A stretch of 64,000 nucleotides of DNA from Bolinopsis microptera. Taxonomy: Eukaryota; Ctenophora; Tentaculata; Lobata; Bolinopsidae. Location of the stretch: assembly GCF_026151205.1 (NCBI RefSeq), contig NC_087078.1:3737675-3801674 (forward strand). The letters run 5' to 3'. The translations under genes were made by a program, and so were the position numbers. Numbering within the stretch: position 1 is the stretch's first letter; every line of letters begins with the position of its first letter. A model generated the notes under the pieces. The model ran no database searches. It saw only the letters and a list, made by a program, of their open reading frames with translations, and was not told the DNA's origin. This document shows positions 32,628 through 44,664 of this stretch, piece after piece.

Positions 32628-33291
32628 ATAGTCAGTGTAATAAGCGCCAAGCGCGAGCACAGAACTTTTTTTCTCCGATTTCGATAAATTTGGTACCAAA
32701 AGTTGTCTAAAAATGTGAATAAAATAAATCCACCGTGTAGCAATTTTCGCTAAAAATGCTACACGGCGCTTGTTCGCCGCGCTCGCTTTTTTCGCGCAAA
32801 TTTTTAGTTTTTGGCCTATAACTTTCACATTTTCAATTATTATCACATAGTTATTATGGTATCGTAATCAACTCATCGAGACGAAACTTTTAGTACTAAT
32901 ACTTTAAGATTTAAATTTTTTTTTTTTCAAAAGTTTTTAATCTGAACACCTTGTGTAAAATTTTGAACAAATTTTCGAAAACTTTTGTGCTTAAAATATT
33001 ATAATTTTGGTACCAAAAGTTGCGTCTGATTAAGTTTATTACGATCCTGTAAGATTTATTTCAAAATATTCAATATTTTAGGAGTTATAGGCATTTTAAG
33101 CAATAAATTAACCATTTTTCGTCCTTTGTACACTTTTGCAATGCACAGGAGGCCCACATACATCTCGACGTTATCGTGCTACACGGTGAATTTTCATTAT
33201 TCACAGTTAAAGGCAACTTTTGGTACCAAATTTATCAAAATCAGAGACAAAAAATTCTGTGCCAACTCATGGCGCTTATTACATAGACTAT
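32628..33291. mobile_element. About 660-bp element with long imperfect TIRs
   Basis: The ends match inversely for about 110 bp with mismatches, including TGTAATAAGCGCCA, TTTGGTACCAAAAGTTG and CACCGTGTAGCA. No coding content; looks like a MITE. Confidence 0.8.
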
Positions 33292-33356
33292 GACGAGTGA
33301 CCGAGTGTAAACAAAATTAGGGACACCGAAACACCAGTTGACCAGTAAACTGATCA

Positions 33357-33480
33357 TAGCAATTACATCGGGCCCTAAAATAGCAATTACATCGGGCCCT
33401 GTAATGTAAACAAACAAACAAACTGTAATGTAAACAAACAAACAAACTGTAATGTAAACAAACAAACAAACCCCCGATTT
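33357..33480. repeat. 21-bp (x2) and 24-bp (x3) tandem repeats
   Basis: ATAGCAATTACATCGGGCCC twice, then three CTGTAATGTAAACAAACAAA units that run into the right outer arm of the composite. Confidence 0.88.
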
Positions 33481-33529
33481 ACCGCAAACCTGTCGTTGTT
33501 CAATATTGCTGTTCAATAAAGTGGGTGCT

Positions 33530-35857
33530 CTATATCGTTATATGATGATATAGCGAAGAGTGAAATTATTATAAATCTGTGGCACCGCGCCTATCGTACC
33601 TTCATTTGCTTTTCGAGTTTTGAATTTCGGATATGACCAGATTTAGCCGGATATAGCAAAACATAAAAATGTTTATTTTTCTTAAACCGACCATTTAACC
33701 GATAGTTATCTTCCATTGTGTTTACATTCTATGTGTTTTCAGCTTACACAATCCGGATTTAAACAGATTTAACTATTACGATACATGTAGATTTGTCTGG
33801 TACTGCCACATGAAACTTGTCAATACTCTTTAAATTGTTTAAACTGTTGCTATAACAGTTGATAGAGTATCTATCAGTTCTCATGCATCCTGCTTACGTT
33901 ATTGCTTAAGCTTAATAAGAAACACGCTGTCTAACATTTGTTGGTATTCAGCCTAATCTGAGAGAGTGAGAGGGTAGCATGAAACATCAGTAATACTGAG
34001 TCAGTATTGACAAACATGCAATGTTACGCCACTCTTTATTTGTCAAATCCTCCTCAATCTGAGGACCGTGGTAATATTTTGCTTGCTCAGTGTATAGTTG
34101 AAACCAGCTGTTCTATGGAGCCCATATTTGATTGATATACATTTGATTGATATACATAATACATTATACAAGTGCAATTTTAATTGGTTGATCAAATTTT
34201 TGCTCTGCTAAATTGGTACACTTTATCTAACGTGATTCAAAACATCAAAATACCTAATCACAGTGCTGGCAAGCACGACCGTTGCATTTATTGTGGGTAT
34301 ACTATGTTCCCCATTTACTATTATACCCCCTTTACTATTATACCCCCTTTACTATTATACCCCCTTTGGTACACGTTACAAGCCTCTTTTGTGCACGCGA
34401 AGCGTGCACTCCGGCCGGAGGCGGCGGCCGAAGGCCGCCGCCTCCGGCAGGAGTTTTTCAGGCATTAAGACTCATCGGAAGTCGTTCAGCAGATTTATTT
34501 TTAGTTCAAAACATTCTAATTTGATGTCAAAGATGACAGGAATAAAAAATAGTTATGTTGAGATTTTTAAGAAATTTGCATAAAATACTCGCCAGCACTG
34601 TTATACGAAATTCGGTAAAAAACCCAAAATCGCCATATTCAGGTGCCTTAAAAACCATCTTAAAATTGAGTTAGAGATCTGAAATTTTTCAGGGCGTCTA
34701 GACGTTGACCAAATCGACTGCAAAAAAAGTTTCAGGTTTCAGGAGCATCGGGAAATGGGTTTTCTAGAACCCCTGTTTTACGATAGATTGTCGTGATACA
34801 TACATACATACATATATATACATATACATATATTCAGGGATAGACGCTTTGCCAGTCAATTGTAGCCTGTATTTAGGTGTCCATAGATTTAAAAGTATAA
34901 AAGATACAGCCATTTCCGACCACAGGTCTTGCAAATAATTGTTTACACTTTAGTTTACATTGTATAAAAAAATTATTTGACGTCATAAACACCCCTTGAT
35001 GACGTCATCAAGTTAACCGTTTTTAAAACTTGATTTTTGACAAAGTAATAACTTTTAAAATTAATTTTAAACCATTAAGGAGTAATTGTATTCAAAATCT
35101 GAGGAAATTTTCATCTTAGATAATTGTTCAAGCATTCTGAAAATCTGCCGGAAAGTTTTTCTAGCTTGCTCCTTCATAAAGATATTCGTCATTGAAGTTT
35201 GTGCTTTTTTGAAGAATTATTTTATAAAAACGTCAATTTTGCGATTTAGTATTCTCTGGTGTTGGGCCATGCCTTGGGTTGTGGAGCTCAGTTCAGCTTC
35301 CTATAGGTATAAATTGTGCATTAGGCTAGTTTTAAAGTTGAAAATCGAAAAGTTGCACACGTGGGGACACGCCCAAATTGATAGAAAATTGCTAAAATCA
35401 CTGAAAATTGCTGTTTTCGTCATTTTCTGTCTACTTTAGAGTGCCGTTGTGATTACAGTTCTTCTTGAAATAATTTGAAACTTTGCATGCCTATTAAACT
35501 ATATATAATACAATTACATGCAAAAATTTACGGCGATTCAATATTGGATGCGCACGCAACGTCCGCTCAAAGTTTGCACGTGCGAAAGGTGAGAATTTTG
35601 CTCATTCGTGATTTCCAACAAATTCTGCTTTGCCACGACAGTTTAATGTCATTATATATGAATTTAATGCCAACTTGAATGAGTATTAAGTGGCATATTC
35701 AGTCAGTGATCGACCGATATGCTTCCCTAAACACAAGGAAATGTTTTTTAAAGGAAAAATTTCGAAATCGTTGAAACTTCCTCCTTATTAATGAATATAT
35801 CAGTTTATGTTTCGACTTTATAAAGTACCCTGACATTATAATCAAAAAGAGATGATA
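33530..35857. other. No supported gene; contains GAA-loop hairpins
   Basis: AT-rich apart from the GC-rich hairpins at 34391-34447. A 16-bp TACTATTATACCCCCT repeat (x3) precedes them. AGTGCTGGC at 34262 is inverted at 34591, hinting at a 340-bp element. A 117-codon open frame at 35086-35439 shows no recognisable domain. Confidence 0.4.
34391..34447. repeat. Two adjacent perfect GAA-loop hairpins
   Basis: 34391-34409 has 8-bp arms GTGCACGC/GCGTGCAC around GAA. 34415-34447 has 15-bp arms CCGGAGGCGGCGGCC and its inverse around GAA. Both use the same trinucleotide loop, and GC content is extreme relative to the region. Confidence 0.92.
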
Positions 35858-36376
35858 TTTTACCAAAACCCATAATCATGGGTAGAGTGGACCGCTGCCA
35901 GTGTCTCTCTTTCCCAAACAAAAGGAAATGATATTAATTTGATTGACCGTTCTCAAATGCAAAATGATACCGAGAATGAAATCGGTCGCTCGCTTTTCCC
36001 ATTCATTTACAATTGTAATACTAATAGATTAAGAAGAACTACCCCAAGGCAGCTGTACTCGGCAATGAAGATTCAATAAACTTCAGCTTGTTCAATAAGT
36101 AATAACTACCACCCTTGTCCCTTACCCCGAAATACTAGGTATCGACCCGAACGCAACCCAAAGAGATTTTTACAGCATCTGATTGACATGTAATCAATCG
36201 AAAATTATTACAATTCGTAAGCCGTGAATGAATGGGAAAAGCGAGCGACCGATTTCATTCTCGGTATCATTTTGCATTTGAGAACGGTCAATCAAATTAA
36301 TATCATTTCCTTTTGTTTGGGAAAGAGAGACACTGGCAGCGGTCCACTCTACCCATGATTATGGGTTTTGGTAAAA
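35858..36376. mobile_element. 519-bp fold-back element with ~150-bp arms, TA TSD
   Basis: 35858-36009 is repeated inverted at about 36226-36376 with virtually no differences. Ends are TTTTACCAAAACCC, flanked by TA on both sides. The loop (about 215 bp) has no ORF. Near-identical arms suggest recent origin or ongoing homogenisation. Confidence 0.92.
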
Positions 36377-39300
36377 TACAGTAATATAGTCGTATTCAAG
36401 ACTTTTAATAGAACGAAACACTAATGTAGTACTAGTAGGTCACGTTTGTCCAGTTTGCTGTTTTATGATTGCTAATTAAGATATCAGAACATGACTTTAC
36501 ACCTAATTCTAACTAATTTAGTCATTTCATTTCATCAGATCAGGACAGCCAATTATTTTCTAAATGACTCCACATATTAGTTAATTCCGTTTTACCGGAG
36601 CCCCTGCAGGAACAGTACCATATCTTTAGTTATAGTCTGTTATATGTGACATACTGTTTCAACGTTAAACTGTGTTTACTGTATATAAACACACTTTAGC
36701 AACACCCTGATAATCAAATATGGGTTGTAAAGAAATAATAATGCAATTTAAGCAATTAAGAGGAAAAACATATTCCTATAGTTAGATGTAGTAATCTAAA
36801 TTTCCATTTTAATGTTGTGAAATTTACTGTAACTGTAACATAGGAGACACGGTATTGTATCATCCTCTAAATCAAAAGTTAGTCTATGTTGTACTTGTAG
36901 TGAAATAATGTTGAAGTACATAATTAATCATCTAGATGAACAATATGGGCGATGAATTGAGCTACTTAACTGTATTTAAATTTTAGTTGGAAGAAGCAGT
37001 CAGCCACTCGGCCACTGGACTTGTAGATGAATCTTTCGAGCATCCTTAATTTTCAGTAAATACTTAAACTCTTGGTACGTTGTTGCTCTCAATTACATTT
37101 GAAACCATTGCAATGCTGTTCACAATTATGTATTTGTAGGGAAACGAGCCACTAAAAGGCCACCCTGGTTTTATTTTGCTTCCAGTTTGGGTCTTTAAGA
37201 ATTTGGAACAACGTGAAAATACTTTCTAGTATTCCTGTAATTTGTCCGTGCCACATATCTTTAAGTTCGTGGTAGTGTTTAGGGTAGAGACCACAGTTTA
37301 TATTAGTATATTAGACGTATGGGAGAGGGAGCCAGTTGTATCTAAGTATCTATTCTACATTCTTTCATACCACATATGGATACAATTCACAGCTATAACA
37401 CCCATTAATAAGTCTGATTTCCACTGTCAGCAGCATTGTGACATGTTCTTATAATGAAATATTATTCACTGAATCTACATGAATAAGCGAAGAAGGATCC
37501 CGTCTAGACCTCATGGTATCATTGGTTAGAAGTTACTTTACAGTCTACTCTGTAATCTGTTAGACACTGTTAGACTCGTGTGACTAAATCTGCTTTTTCC
37601 AACACACTATTAGGTGCTTCTTCTCCTGTCTTGTATCGTCAGTTTCTCTTTCAGTTTCTCTTTCTATACTTCAGCAAGTTTGGCAAGGTCGGTGATCTAT
37701 CATATAAAGGGGTATAGCTGGAGCACAGAGAAGGTGAACTAATGAATAAGATCCTTGACAGGTTATAAAGCCCCTCATACAACAGGTCAAACTTGTGGTC
37801 TATTATTAGTCTATTCCTGCTTTATTGTCGGGTGGTTCACATCAGTAAGAATACCGTACAGTGAGACTCCAGTTAAAGATACAAAGTCCAACAAATCTAA
37901 CTTTTGACAGGACTCGGGGACTTTAAATTTGGTTTGGTATTAGTTAGCCTGGAGTTATGTTTCATTGTAACCAGGGCCAGCATAATGCATTTTATTTACA
38001 TGTTCCATACCCCTATTTTGGACGGAACGTATTAACTAAGGGTAGCGGGCTGACTCTTTTAATCGACCTAAATATCGAGTCTGAAGGTTGGATTGTTTTA
38101 TAAGTTGGCTAAATTCCGGCTTTAAACGGGCTATTAGCTGGTTTGCATTTTCACAGAAACTATTAACCGGCTAACGGCTTCAACACCACTCTGACAACGT
38201 GGGGATCAGATATTTTGAACATTTTTGTAAATGTGACTCACCAATAATATTCCTATTCGGAGATTGCGAACACATCAGAATTCCGAATCAGGTCGATTAT
38301 CAAAATTGGGCAAGCAAACTCAGTCGTTTTAAACGAATAAACATTCCCTAGCATCTTAAATTCTCTGTTTTTTTGTTATATAATTTCTCGTTTTCCTTTG
38401 TTATTCCTGATAAAACGCATCATTCCAGAATAGATGCTCTGCTACAATGACATAACTCTTGTAATGGTGATAGCTGGACTGTAGAATGTAGGTGGAGGTG
38501 ACCGTGAAGTGCAACTTGTAATTGCAGATTCATGTCAGAGTAATAACACGGTAATAACGTATTGTCGTATTGCTTGTCTGAGTCGTCTCATCGTCCAGCA
38601 TGCAGCTTACAAATGTGTAGTAACATTACTTGTAATGTCAGTCCTTGTGGGATACTTTATTGTAGGTCATAATTAACGCTGCTTTGTTCTGGCATTATAT
38701 GATTATAAACGAGAGCTAAAGATTCAATTGCTGGATTCTTTGAATACTTCACGCACTTAGGTCTGATATATATTAAGACGCAATGAAACTATCGGACCAC
38801 GATGTATGGGGACTTGCCACCGCATGGCAACATTAAGATATATCGACTCTGTTACATCGTTTCCTGTTTATAATAATATAAAACTGTTAATAAAAAAATA
38901 TAGTATCAATGTTGCAATTCATATCTTTTTATCGTCGCTTTGTGTTGTTAAAGTTGCACACGTACTTTGAGCTGATTGCTTTTGTAAGTAAAATTTCCTA
39001 GCCTCAATCCTCATCCATCACTGTAAATAATCACTGAAGGAAATTTAACTTGAGAGAGATTAATTTAACTTGTTTGGAAGTCCCAGAGTGCAATCAATTT
39101 GATCATTTTGCTCAAAATGTTCGGCGTGCGGCCAGCATTGCTATCCGGTGATGCCTTACCACCTAGTGATCATCTCCAGAGGTAATTCGGACTTCCCAGT
39201 CAGTCCCTCGTAGAGGTTTTATTCAAAAGTCCGGGTGATCGTTATTTGGGTGGATACCTTGCCCCTTTGCTCCAGACTCATGACGGGCCGACTGCGCCCT

Positions 39301-40445
39301 GATCATCTTGTCTCAGCTGGAATATGGAGAAACCCCTAGAGAGTTGCGGAACATCATTTTAAAATTCAGGGACTACCCTAGCCACAAAGGTAAATATTTC
39401 TCCAAAAAAGCCACCTATGGCCTTACCACTCAACTGTGAAGCAAATTTCGTCACTTTTAAACAAATTATTTATTATCAGCTCAATTTCTTCAAACTGTGT
39501 CGCCTCAACACGGCTCCCCAACATTTACAGTAGACAAATTCACTAGACATACCCACACAGTGGATCACACCAGTCACTTGGGGAAGCCAGCACAGTTTCA
39601 ACTCTAACTCCCTATAGACTCTAACTCCCAGTAGACATATACCTATAGGGGGTCTCAATACACCATATACCCACAATAGTTGAAGAGCGGCATTAGTAGC
39701 GGCATTCTTACCTTCTCCATTGGTTTAATTAAATCAAACTTAGTTATCATATTTATATGATTTATATGATTTATATAATTAAAGTTTTACTGTATTTTGT
39801 TACTTTGTAGAGATGAACGGTAATCTTCTGTGAGACATTGAAAACACCCTCAACAAGGATTGATAAACAGTGTGCCACCTGTCGTAATAACGACAAGGAG
39901 ATCATCTGTTTAAGTGGAGTTAAAATCTACTGTCATAATTTTTTAACATTTGTTGACATTTGTAAACTGATTTTTGAATGTTTAACAATTCAAAAATAAC
40001 AACCTTTAAACACCTATTCAAATTTTGAATAATTCATTGTATTGACATTCTTCGGCTATTTTCGTATGTTATTTTCGTATGTGATGCAGCGGTTTAAAGA
40101 TTTGATCAATAATCAATATTACTATGTCATGCTTGATGCTACATGTTGCGAGTTGTACGGATAACGGAAAAGTCAGGCAATATCAGCAACTTTTATAAGA
40201 AATTCCACGACATTGCCCTGTGACATTGTGACATTACCACAAGCAATAGTAAGCACTTTACTCATATCTTGACATTGTCCAAGTACTCTCTGCTCTGATC
40301 ACTAAAAGATATTACTCATCAGACACAGCTTGCATGCACCACCTCCTAGTCAGTGCGCTTATTCAGCTACTGGTAATTGGTGGGCAGTTCTGTGACGTCG
40401 TGCAGCAATTGATATAGCTTAGAAAGCATGCACTGGTACTCACAA
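36377..40445. other. No supported gene
   Basis: About 4 kb in which no exon with matching splice phase was found. At 38110-38175 there is a short GGCTATTAGC/ACCGGCTAAC patch resembling the palindromic element at 27000. At 39120-39360 the sequence is less AT-rich but has no coherent frame. Confidence 0.4.
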
Positions 40446-40449
40446 AGGC

Positions 40450-40850
40450 ACATGTTACGGGTGTTACACTGCTGGTGTTACGGGTGTTACACTGCTGATG
40501 TTACGGGTGTTACACTGCTGGTGTTACGGGTGTTACACTGCTGATGTTACATTCGTTACACTGTTGGTGTTATGGGTGTTACACTGCTGATGTTACGGGT
40601 GTTACACTGCTGATGTTACGGGTGTTACACTGCTGATGTTATGGGTGTTACACTGCTTATGTTACGGGTGTTACACTGATGGTGTTACGGGTGTTACACT
40701 GCTGATGTTACGGGTGTTACACTGCTGGTGTTACGAGTGTCACACTGCTGGTGTTACGGGTGTTACACTGCTGGTGTTACGGGTGTTACACTGCTGGTGT
40801 TACGGGTGTCACACTGCTGATGTTACGGGTGTTACACTGCTGGTGTTCAT
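40450..40850. repeat. 23-bp minisatellite
   Basis: About 17 copies of TGTTACGGGTGTTACACTGC plus TGR. An open frame (CYGCHTADVTGV...) through it is a repeat artefact. Confidence 0.95.
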
Positions 40851-41870
40851 GCAAGCTTTTCAACTATCGTAGACGTATCTCCAAAGTATTGTGTTCAAAT
40901 AGTCGAACTCTTGTCTTGTCGTGATGGACCATTTCTCAATATTCGTATGATTTATGCTGTGATGATTGAACACGTATTGTTTATGCTTAGCTTTTATGTG
41001 ATGCATATTTACATATTTAATTTTATATGCTGAAAAGTCACCACACCGCGTATAACCACATTCAACATTGTTAAACTGTTCTTTTTGTGGCTGAGAAGAA
41101 TCCGCATCAAAAATGCCGCCAACCTATAAGGCAGGAATTTGTGGATAATTCTGACTCCGAGCCATATGACAATTAAGAAAAGGTTTGGATTAAATACCTC
41201 AATTTATCGTGGGTATCGTTTGGTTATAATAATGAGATGTGAGATGTGGAGGAGGGTTTCTTTCCTTATCTTAAGATATCATTATTGAATTATTTTCAGT
41301 GTTTGATATTTGTCCGTATTTTTCACTAACCGTAGCAGTGTATTGTAAAACGCTTGTTTCTTGTTTTGCAGAACTGAGGACTTCAGGAGTTACAAACATT
41401 AGTGGAAATTTAAGTTTTATGAGTAAATATTACCCTAGTCCTTTGAAAATTCCTTTACGATATAGATATTGATAAAAAGTTATGTCATGCAGCCCGAAGA
41501 AAATAAATTGAAATCGTTTAACTATGTTAGGAGATGAATCCTGTGTGCTGAAAGTTGAACAATATCTAGAATAAAGTTGAATAATATCTAGAATAAAGTT
41601 GAATAATATCTAGAATACTGACATGCATCTGATTCATCCAAGAATTGCATATTATTCCTTACAGCATACATAAGAACGTCGCAATTAAAATTACACCATA
41701 GTATAGTGGGCTCGTTCGTTTCAATATTTTACAGTTAGATTTAAATTTCTATCCTCTTAGAAAGTAGATGGAAGTGATGTTGGTACTAAAAGAGAAGGGA
41801 GGATGATTTGTACTGATGGTGCAAGAGAAAAGTAACACTATTCTTGTCTCCCCCCTTGTTATTTCCCCTT
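40851..41870. other. No supported gene; 22-bp repeat
   Basis: TTGAATAATATCTAGAATAA occurs three times at about 41555-41620. An AG-bounded stretch at 41761-41832 resembles an exon, but its phase does not fit the exon at 42102. Confidence 0.4.
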
Positions 41871-42101
41871 TAGGCAGAAAGGATGCCAAGTAAGTGACAA
41901 ATCTAAGCAACTTTCTTTAGCATTAGCAGATCATAGATTATAACTACTTTATCTTTAGTTAATAGATCCTATACTAGGTTATAATCAATTTCTAGCTTTA
42001 TATCGTGAATTATCCTAAAGTGTTCATGGCTGAAGCGAATGACTAGGAGTTTCAGCTCACTATTTTAATAGAACCACTCCGTCAACACTACATATTTGCA
42101 G

Positions 42102-42257
42102 GGAGCCTGATTTAGCGACAATAGACGAGGAAAAGGAGATGCCTCCTTCTTTCAACACACCTGAGAGAGGAGACAATCCCACGGAGGAAACTTCACAGGG
42201 TACACAAGCTCCACCTCCTAAGAAGATGAGGGATCTGTGGATCAAAGCAGCTATCAA
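42102..42257 (+). CDS. Isolated coding exon, product unknown
   Basis: Acceptor CATATTTGCAG, donor CTATCAA/gtgagc. Encodes EPDLATIDEEKEMPPSFNTP, a charged Pro/Thr/Gln-rich part, and PPPKKMRDLWIKAAIK. A 16-nt micro-exon at 41874-41889 (ccctttag/...CCAA/gtaagt) would join in phase, giving RKDAKEPDL, and is tentative. No family recognised. The next exon in phase was not found. Confidence 0.55.
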
Positions 42258-43040
42258 GTGAGCACCTTTATCAGTGGTACTGTTTATATAGAGCACCTTT
42301 ATCAGTGGTACTGTTTATATATAGAGTTCCCTGCTGTCAGATGTGGAACTGAGAAGGCTATTTAATAAGTTCCTCTAGCTCTGTACTGATAAAAGTTCCT
42401 CTGTACAGATAACAGTTTCATTTTTTATGTGTTTATAGAAAAAACGGAATTTTTATAAAAAATACTTATTTTCTTCCTCCCCTCTAGTAAAATTTTTATT
42501 ATAATAACGTTTATGATCCATTTTCTAACATCAAAGGTAGATTTAAATTCAGAGCTGTGTTATGTGCACTGTGCATTGTGCATTAGCATATCTTTGAACA
42601 TGCCAATAAATGAAAGGGTAATCACAAAAGGTGATCTATCCACAAATTATTGAAATTTGTCCAGAAATCGGAGCTTAAATAGTAAAAAACGGCGCTACCG
42701 ATAATTATTTAGAAAGATGTTTAAATTCAAATTACGTCGCCTCCATTACACGTGAGGACAACTCATCCTGAAACGATAATAACTTCAAATTATACAATAA
42801 TTACAATGAACAAAGGTTATGAAGTAAAACATAGCTTAAATCTGTCCGAGACACAGTTTCTATTAAAGGAACAAAGTGGGAACATGTTACCAAATTAGAA
42901 GACTAGACTTTAAGACCAGACTTGCAATTTATCCTGAACAATCCGTGTCATCAAGTTCCAGTTAGAATGATTGTTAGCTGAAACCTAATTTGTAGTTCTG
43001 AAGTTCATTTTCCTTGCTCTGATTGTTTGCTTTGTTTGGG

Positions 43041-43315
43041 ATGGGAAACAAGCCATCTGTCACCACACGTGGAGTAGAATCCACGTTCAGAGTTACCATG
43101 CTGCCAGTAATCGTGCACTTTGAGTCCTCTCCACAATCTTACAAAGGGAGGGATGTGGAGGCCAGGAGGATCTCCCCACTGGATGGGGGGTTGCAGGAGT
43201 TCATGGGGACTGTGGAGGAGTTTACTAGAACAATAGAGCAAGAAAACAGAGTTAATTTGGAGACAACCTGGGATGATGGGACGATAGACTATACCTGCAG
43301 CCAATTCTGTGATCA
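43041..43315 (+). CDS. Probable first coding exon, MGNKPS start
   Basis: ATG at 43041 comes shortly after an in-frame TGA and runs 91 codons to GATCA/gtgagtac. The start MGNKPS fits the N-myristoylation pattern (Gly2, Ser6). The rest includes STFRVTMLPVIVHFESS, RRISPLDGGLQEF, TVEEFTRTIEQE and a Cys pair near the end. Not recognised as a family. Its frame cannot follow the 42102 exon, so it is either a new gene or an alternative first exon. The opposite strand is open here but looks like a shadow. Confidence 0.55.
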
Positions 43316-44171
43316 GTGAGTACTAGAAGTCAACTTTATTAATAATAATGATATCACCTACTTTAGTCGCACTTGTCACTACAGAGGTGACACTAATAAT
43401 GGTGACACTTGTCACTAGTAGTGACACTTGTCACTAATAGTGGCGTGTAGTCACTCACTACACCTAGTATTCTCTAATAAACTCCTTGTCAAAACATTAT
43501 TAAACAAGACCCAGGGGGCTACAACATATCATGGATCGAACAACACTCTTATTAGATTTATTATTCGAGAACTTTGTTTAATTTTGAAATTTGAAATGCT
43601 GAGTATGAAAACGCATATTGTTTTCATTCGGAGTCTTCATGGAGGGGAGTCGTATATTTTAACTATTTTTCTTGGGTAAGATCCAAATGGTAAAAATGAG
43701 TCATGGTAACTGGATAGTGGTTTGAGGGTGACAATTTTGCTTGCTTATCAGAGTTTTCTTGTTTTTCTACCGACAGCAACATGTCTGTCTGCAAATAATC
43801 GCAACCCCTTCAAACTTAGATACAAGATAATCGCGATTAGTAATTATTTTGTATAATTACTAAATAATTTAGTATAAATAATAATGACGCAGGCATCTTA
43901 TTATGTTCATCTGTTGTGGAGGGATCGCGGCTACATTCAAATCAAGGGGGTCTAGCGTCATCGCGGCAGAGGTAGGAAATTACTCACGGCTTCGGTTCAC
44001 GAAATTTCGAAACCTGTTCATATGTTCCACTATGTACCGTTCATATGTTCCACTATGTATTCGGCCAGTTTTCTTGCCCTCGCGTGAGTGCATATACTCG
44101 TCTTGTATGTAAAATAAAAATTGCGATGTTTTCAATTTTAATTGATAGGAAAGGATAAACTTTTTGTAACA
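43316..44171. other. No supported gene
   Basis: GTGACACTTGTCACTA repeats at about 43370-43440. TCATATGTTCCACTATGTA is a short tandem duplication at about 44020-44060. No continuation exon of the MGNKPS gene was identified. Confidence 0.4.
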
Positions 44172-44173
44172 TA

Positions 44174-44662
44174 CCTTAAGAACGACAAATTTAGTCTACC
44201 ATAAATTTAGTCAAACTTTTGACTAAAAGTAAAATTATTGTAAACCAAATTCCATGAGACTAAATGTTTCAGTAGAGCAAATATGACATGAATATTATTA
44301 AGCTAACATTGTTTATAATTAATATATGACATCACCGCTCCTACTGCACAAAACCGTACCAAATTCCTATTGCATTTAAAGGGTTAGAGCTCCTCTTGGA
44401 CATTACATTTTTAATCGATCCATCCCAATGCATGCTCTGTTGAAACAGCTGAAGGATCATATCGACATAAACTACGTCATTCCGACAAAAATGGTAAATT
44501 CGAAAAAGGGTGAAAAAGAAACTGAACAGTGTACTGAAGAACTTAATGATACAGAGTCACAAACTCTGGATCTGATGTTATTGAAATTCCTGAGTAACGC
44601 ATTGCAGCTTAATTTGTAATGCTCAGACGGCGCGGGGTAGACTAAATTTGTCGTTCTTAAGG
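44174..44662. mobile_element. TIR element (CCTTAAGAACGAC), copy 1
   Basis: CCTTAAGAACGACAAATTTA and the next bases at the left are inverted at the right, flanked by TA. GACTAAAT/ATTTAGTC motifs repeat near both ends, and further GACTAAAATT units with another CCTTAAGGTA at about 44810 hint at a nested or extended right end. Contains an element-derived open frame. Confidence 0.82.
44428..44619 (+). pseudogene. Element-encoded protein fragment
   Basis: Encodes LLKQLKDHIDINYV, a Lys-rich middle and a Leu-rich C-terminus. The same protein is read on the minus strand at 53375-53614, where an upstream part (IPIAFKGLELLLDITFLIDP) is joined in one frame; here that part is in another frame, so this copy is frameshifted. 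Function unknown; probably a remnant of a transposon protein. Confidence 0.5.
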
Positions 44663-44664
44663 TA

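Larger units (their letters stand above)
32221..33520. mobile_element. Nested composite of inverted repeats
   Basis: The outer arms (32284-32321 and 33450-33490) share CGGTAAATCGGGGGTTTGTT and flanking bases in inverse orientation. TTGTTCAATATTGCT is a direct repeat at both outer edges (about 32224 and 33496). Inside lie a 65-bp-arm fold-back and a 660-bp TIR element. The order suggests insertions within insertions. Confidence 0.6.

Noticed and set aside
34259-34602. 340-bp TIR element around the GAA hairpins
   Set aside because: Only about 10-12 bp of inverted match (AGTGCTGGC) and no target-site duplication; mentioned but not called.
40636-40872. Cys-rich repeat protein
   Set aside because: Frame through the 23-bp minisatellite; three units make 69 bp, so it stays open by chance.
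41761-41832. Exon upstream of the 42102 exon
   Set aside because: Has AG and GT borders and an open frame, but its phase leads to a stop when joined to the following exons.
43005-43304. 99-residue minus-strand frame
   Set aside because: Opposite the MGNKPS exon, which has a start and a good donor; the minus frame has neither.
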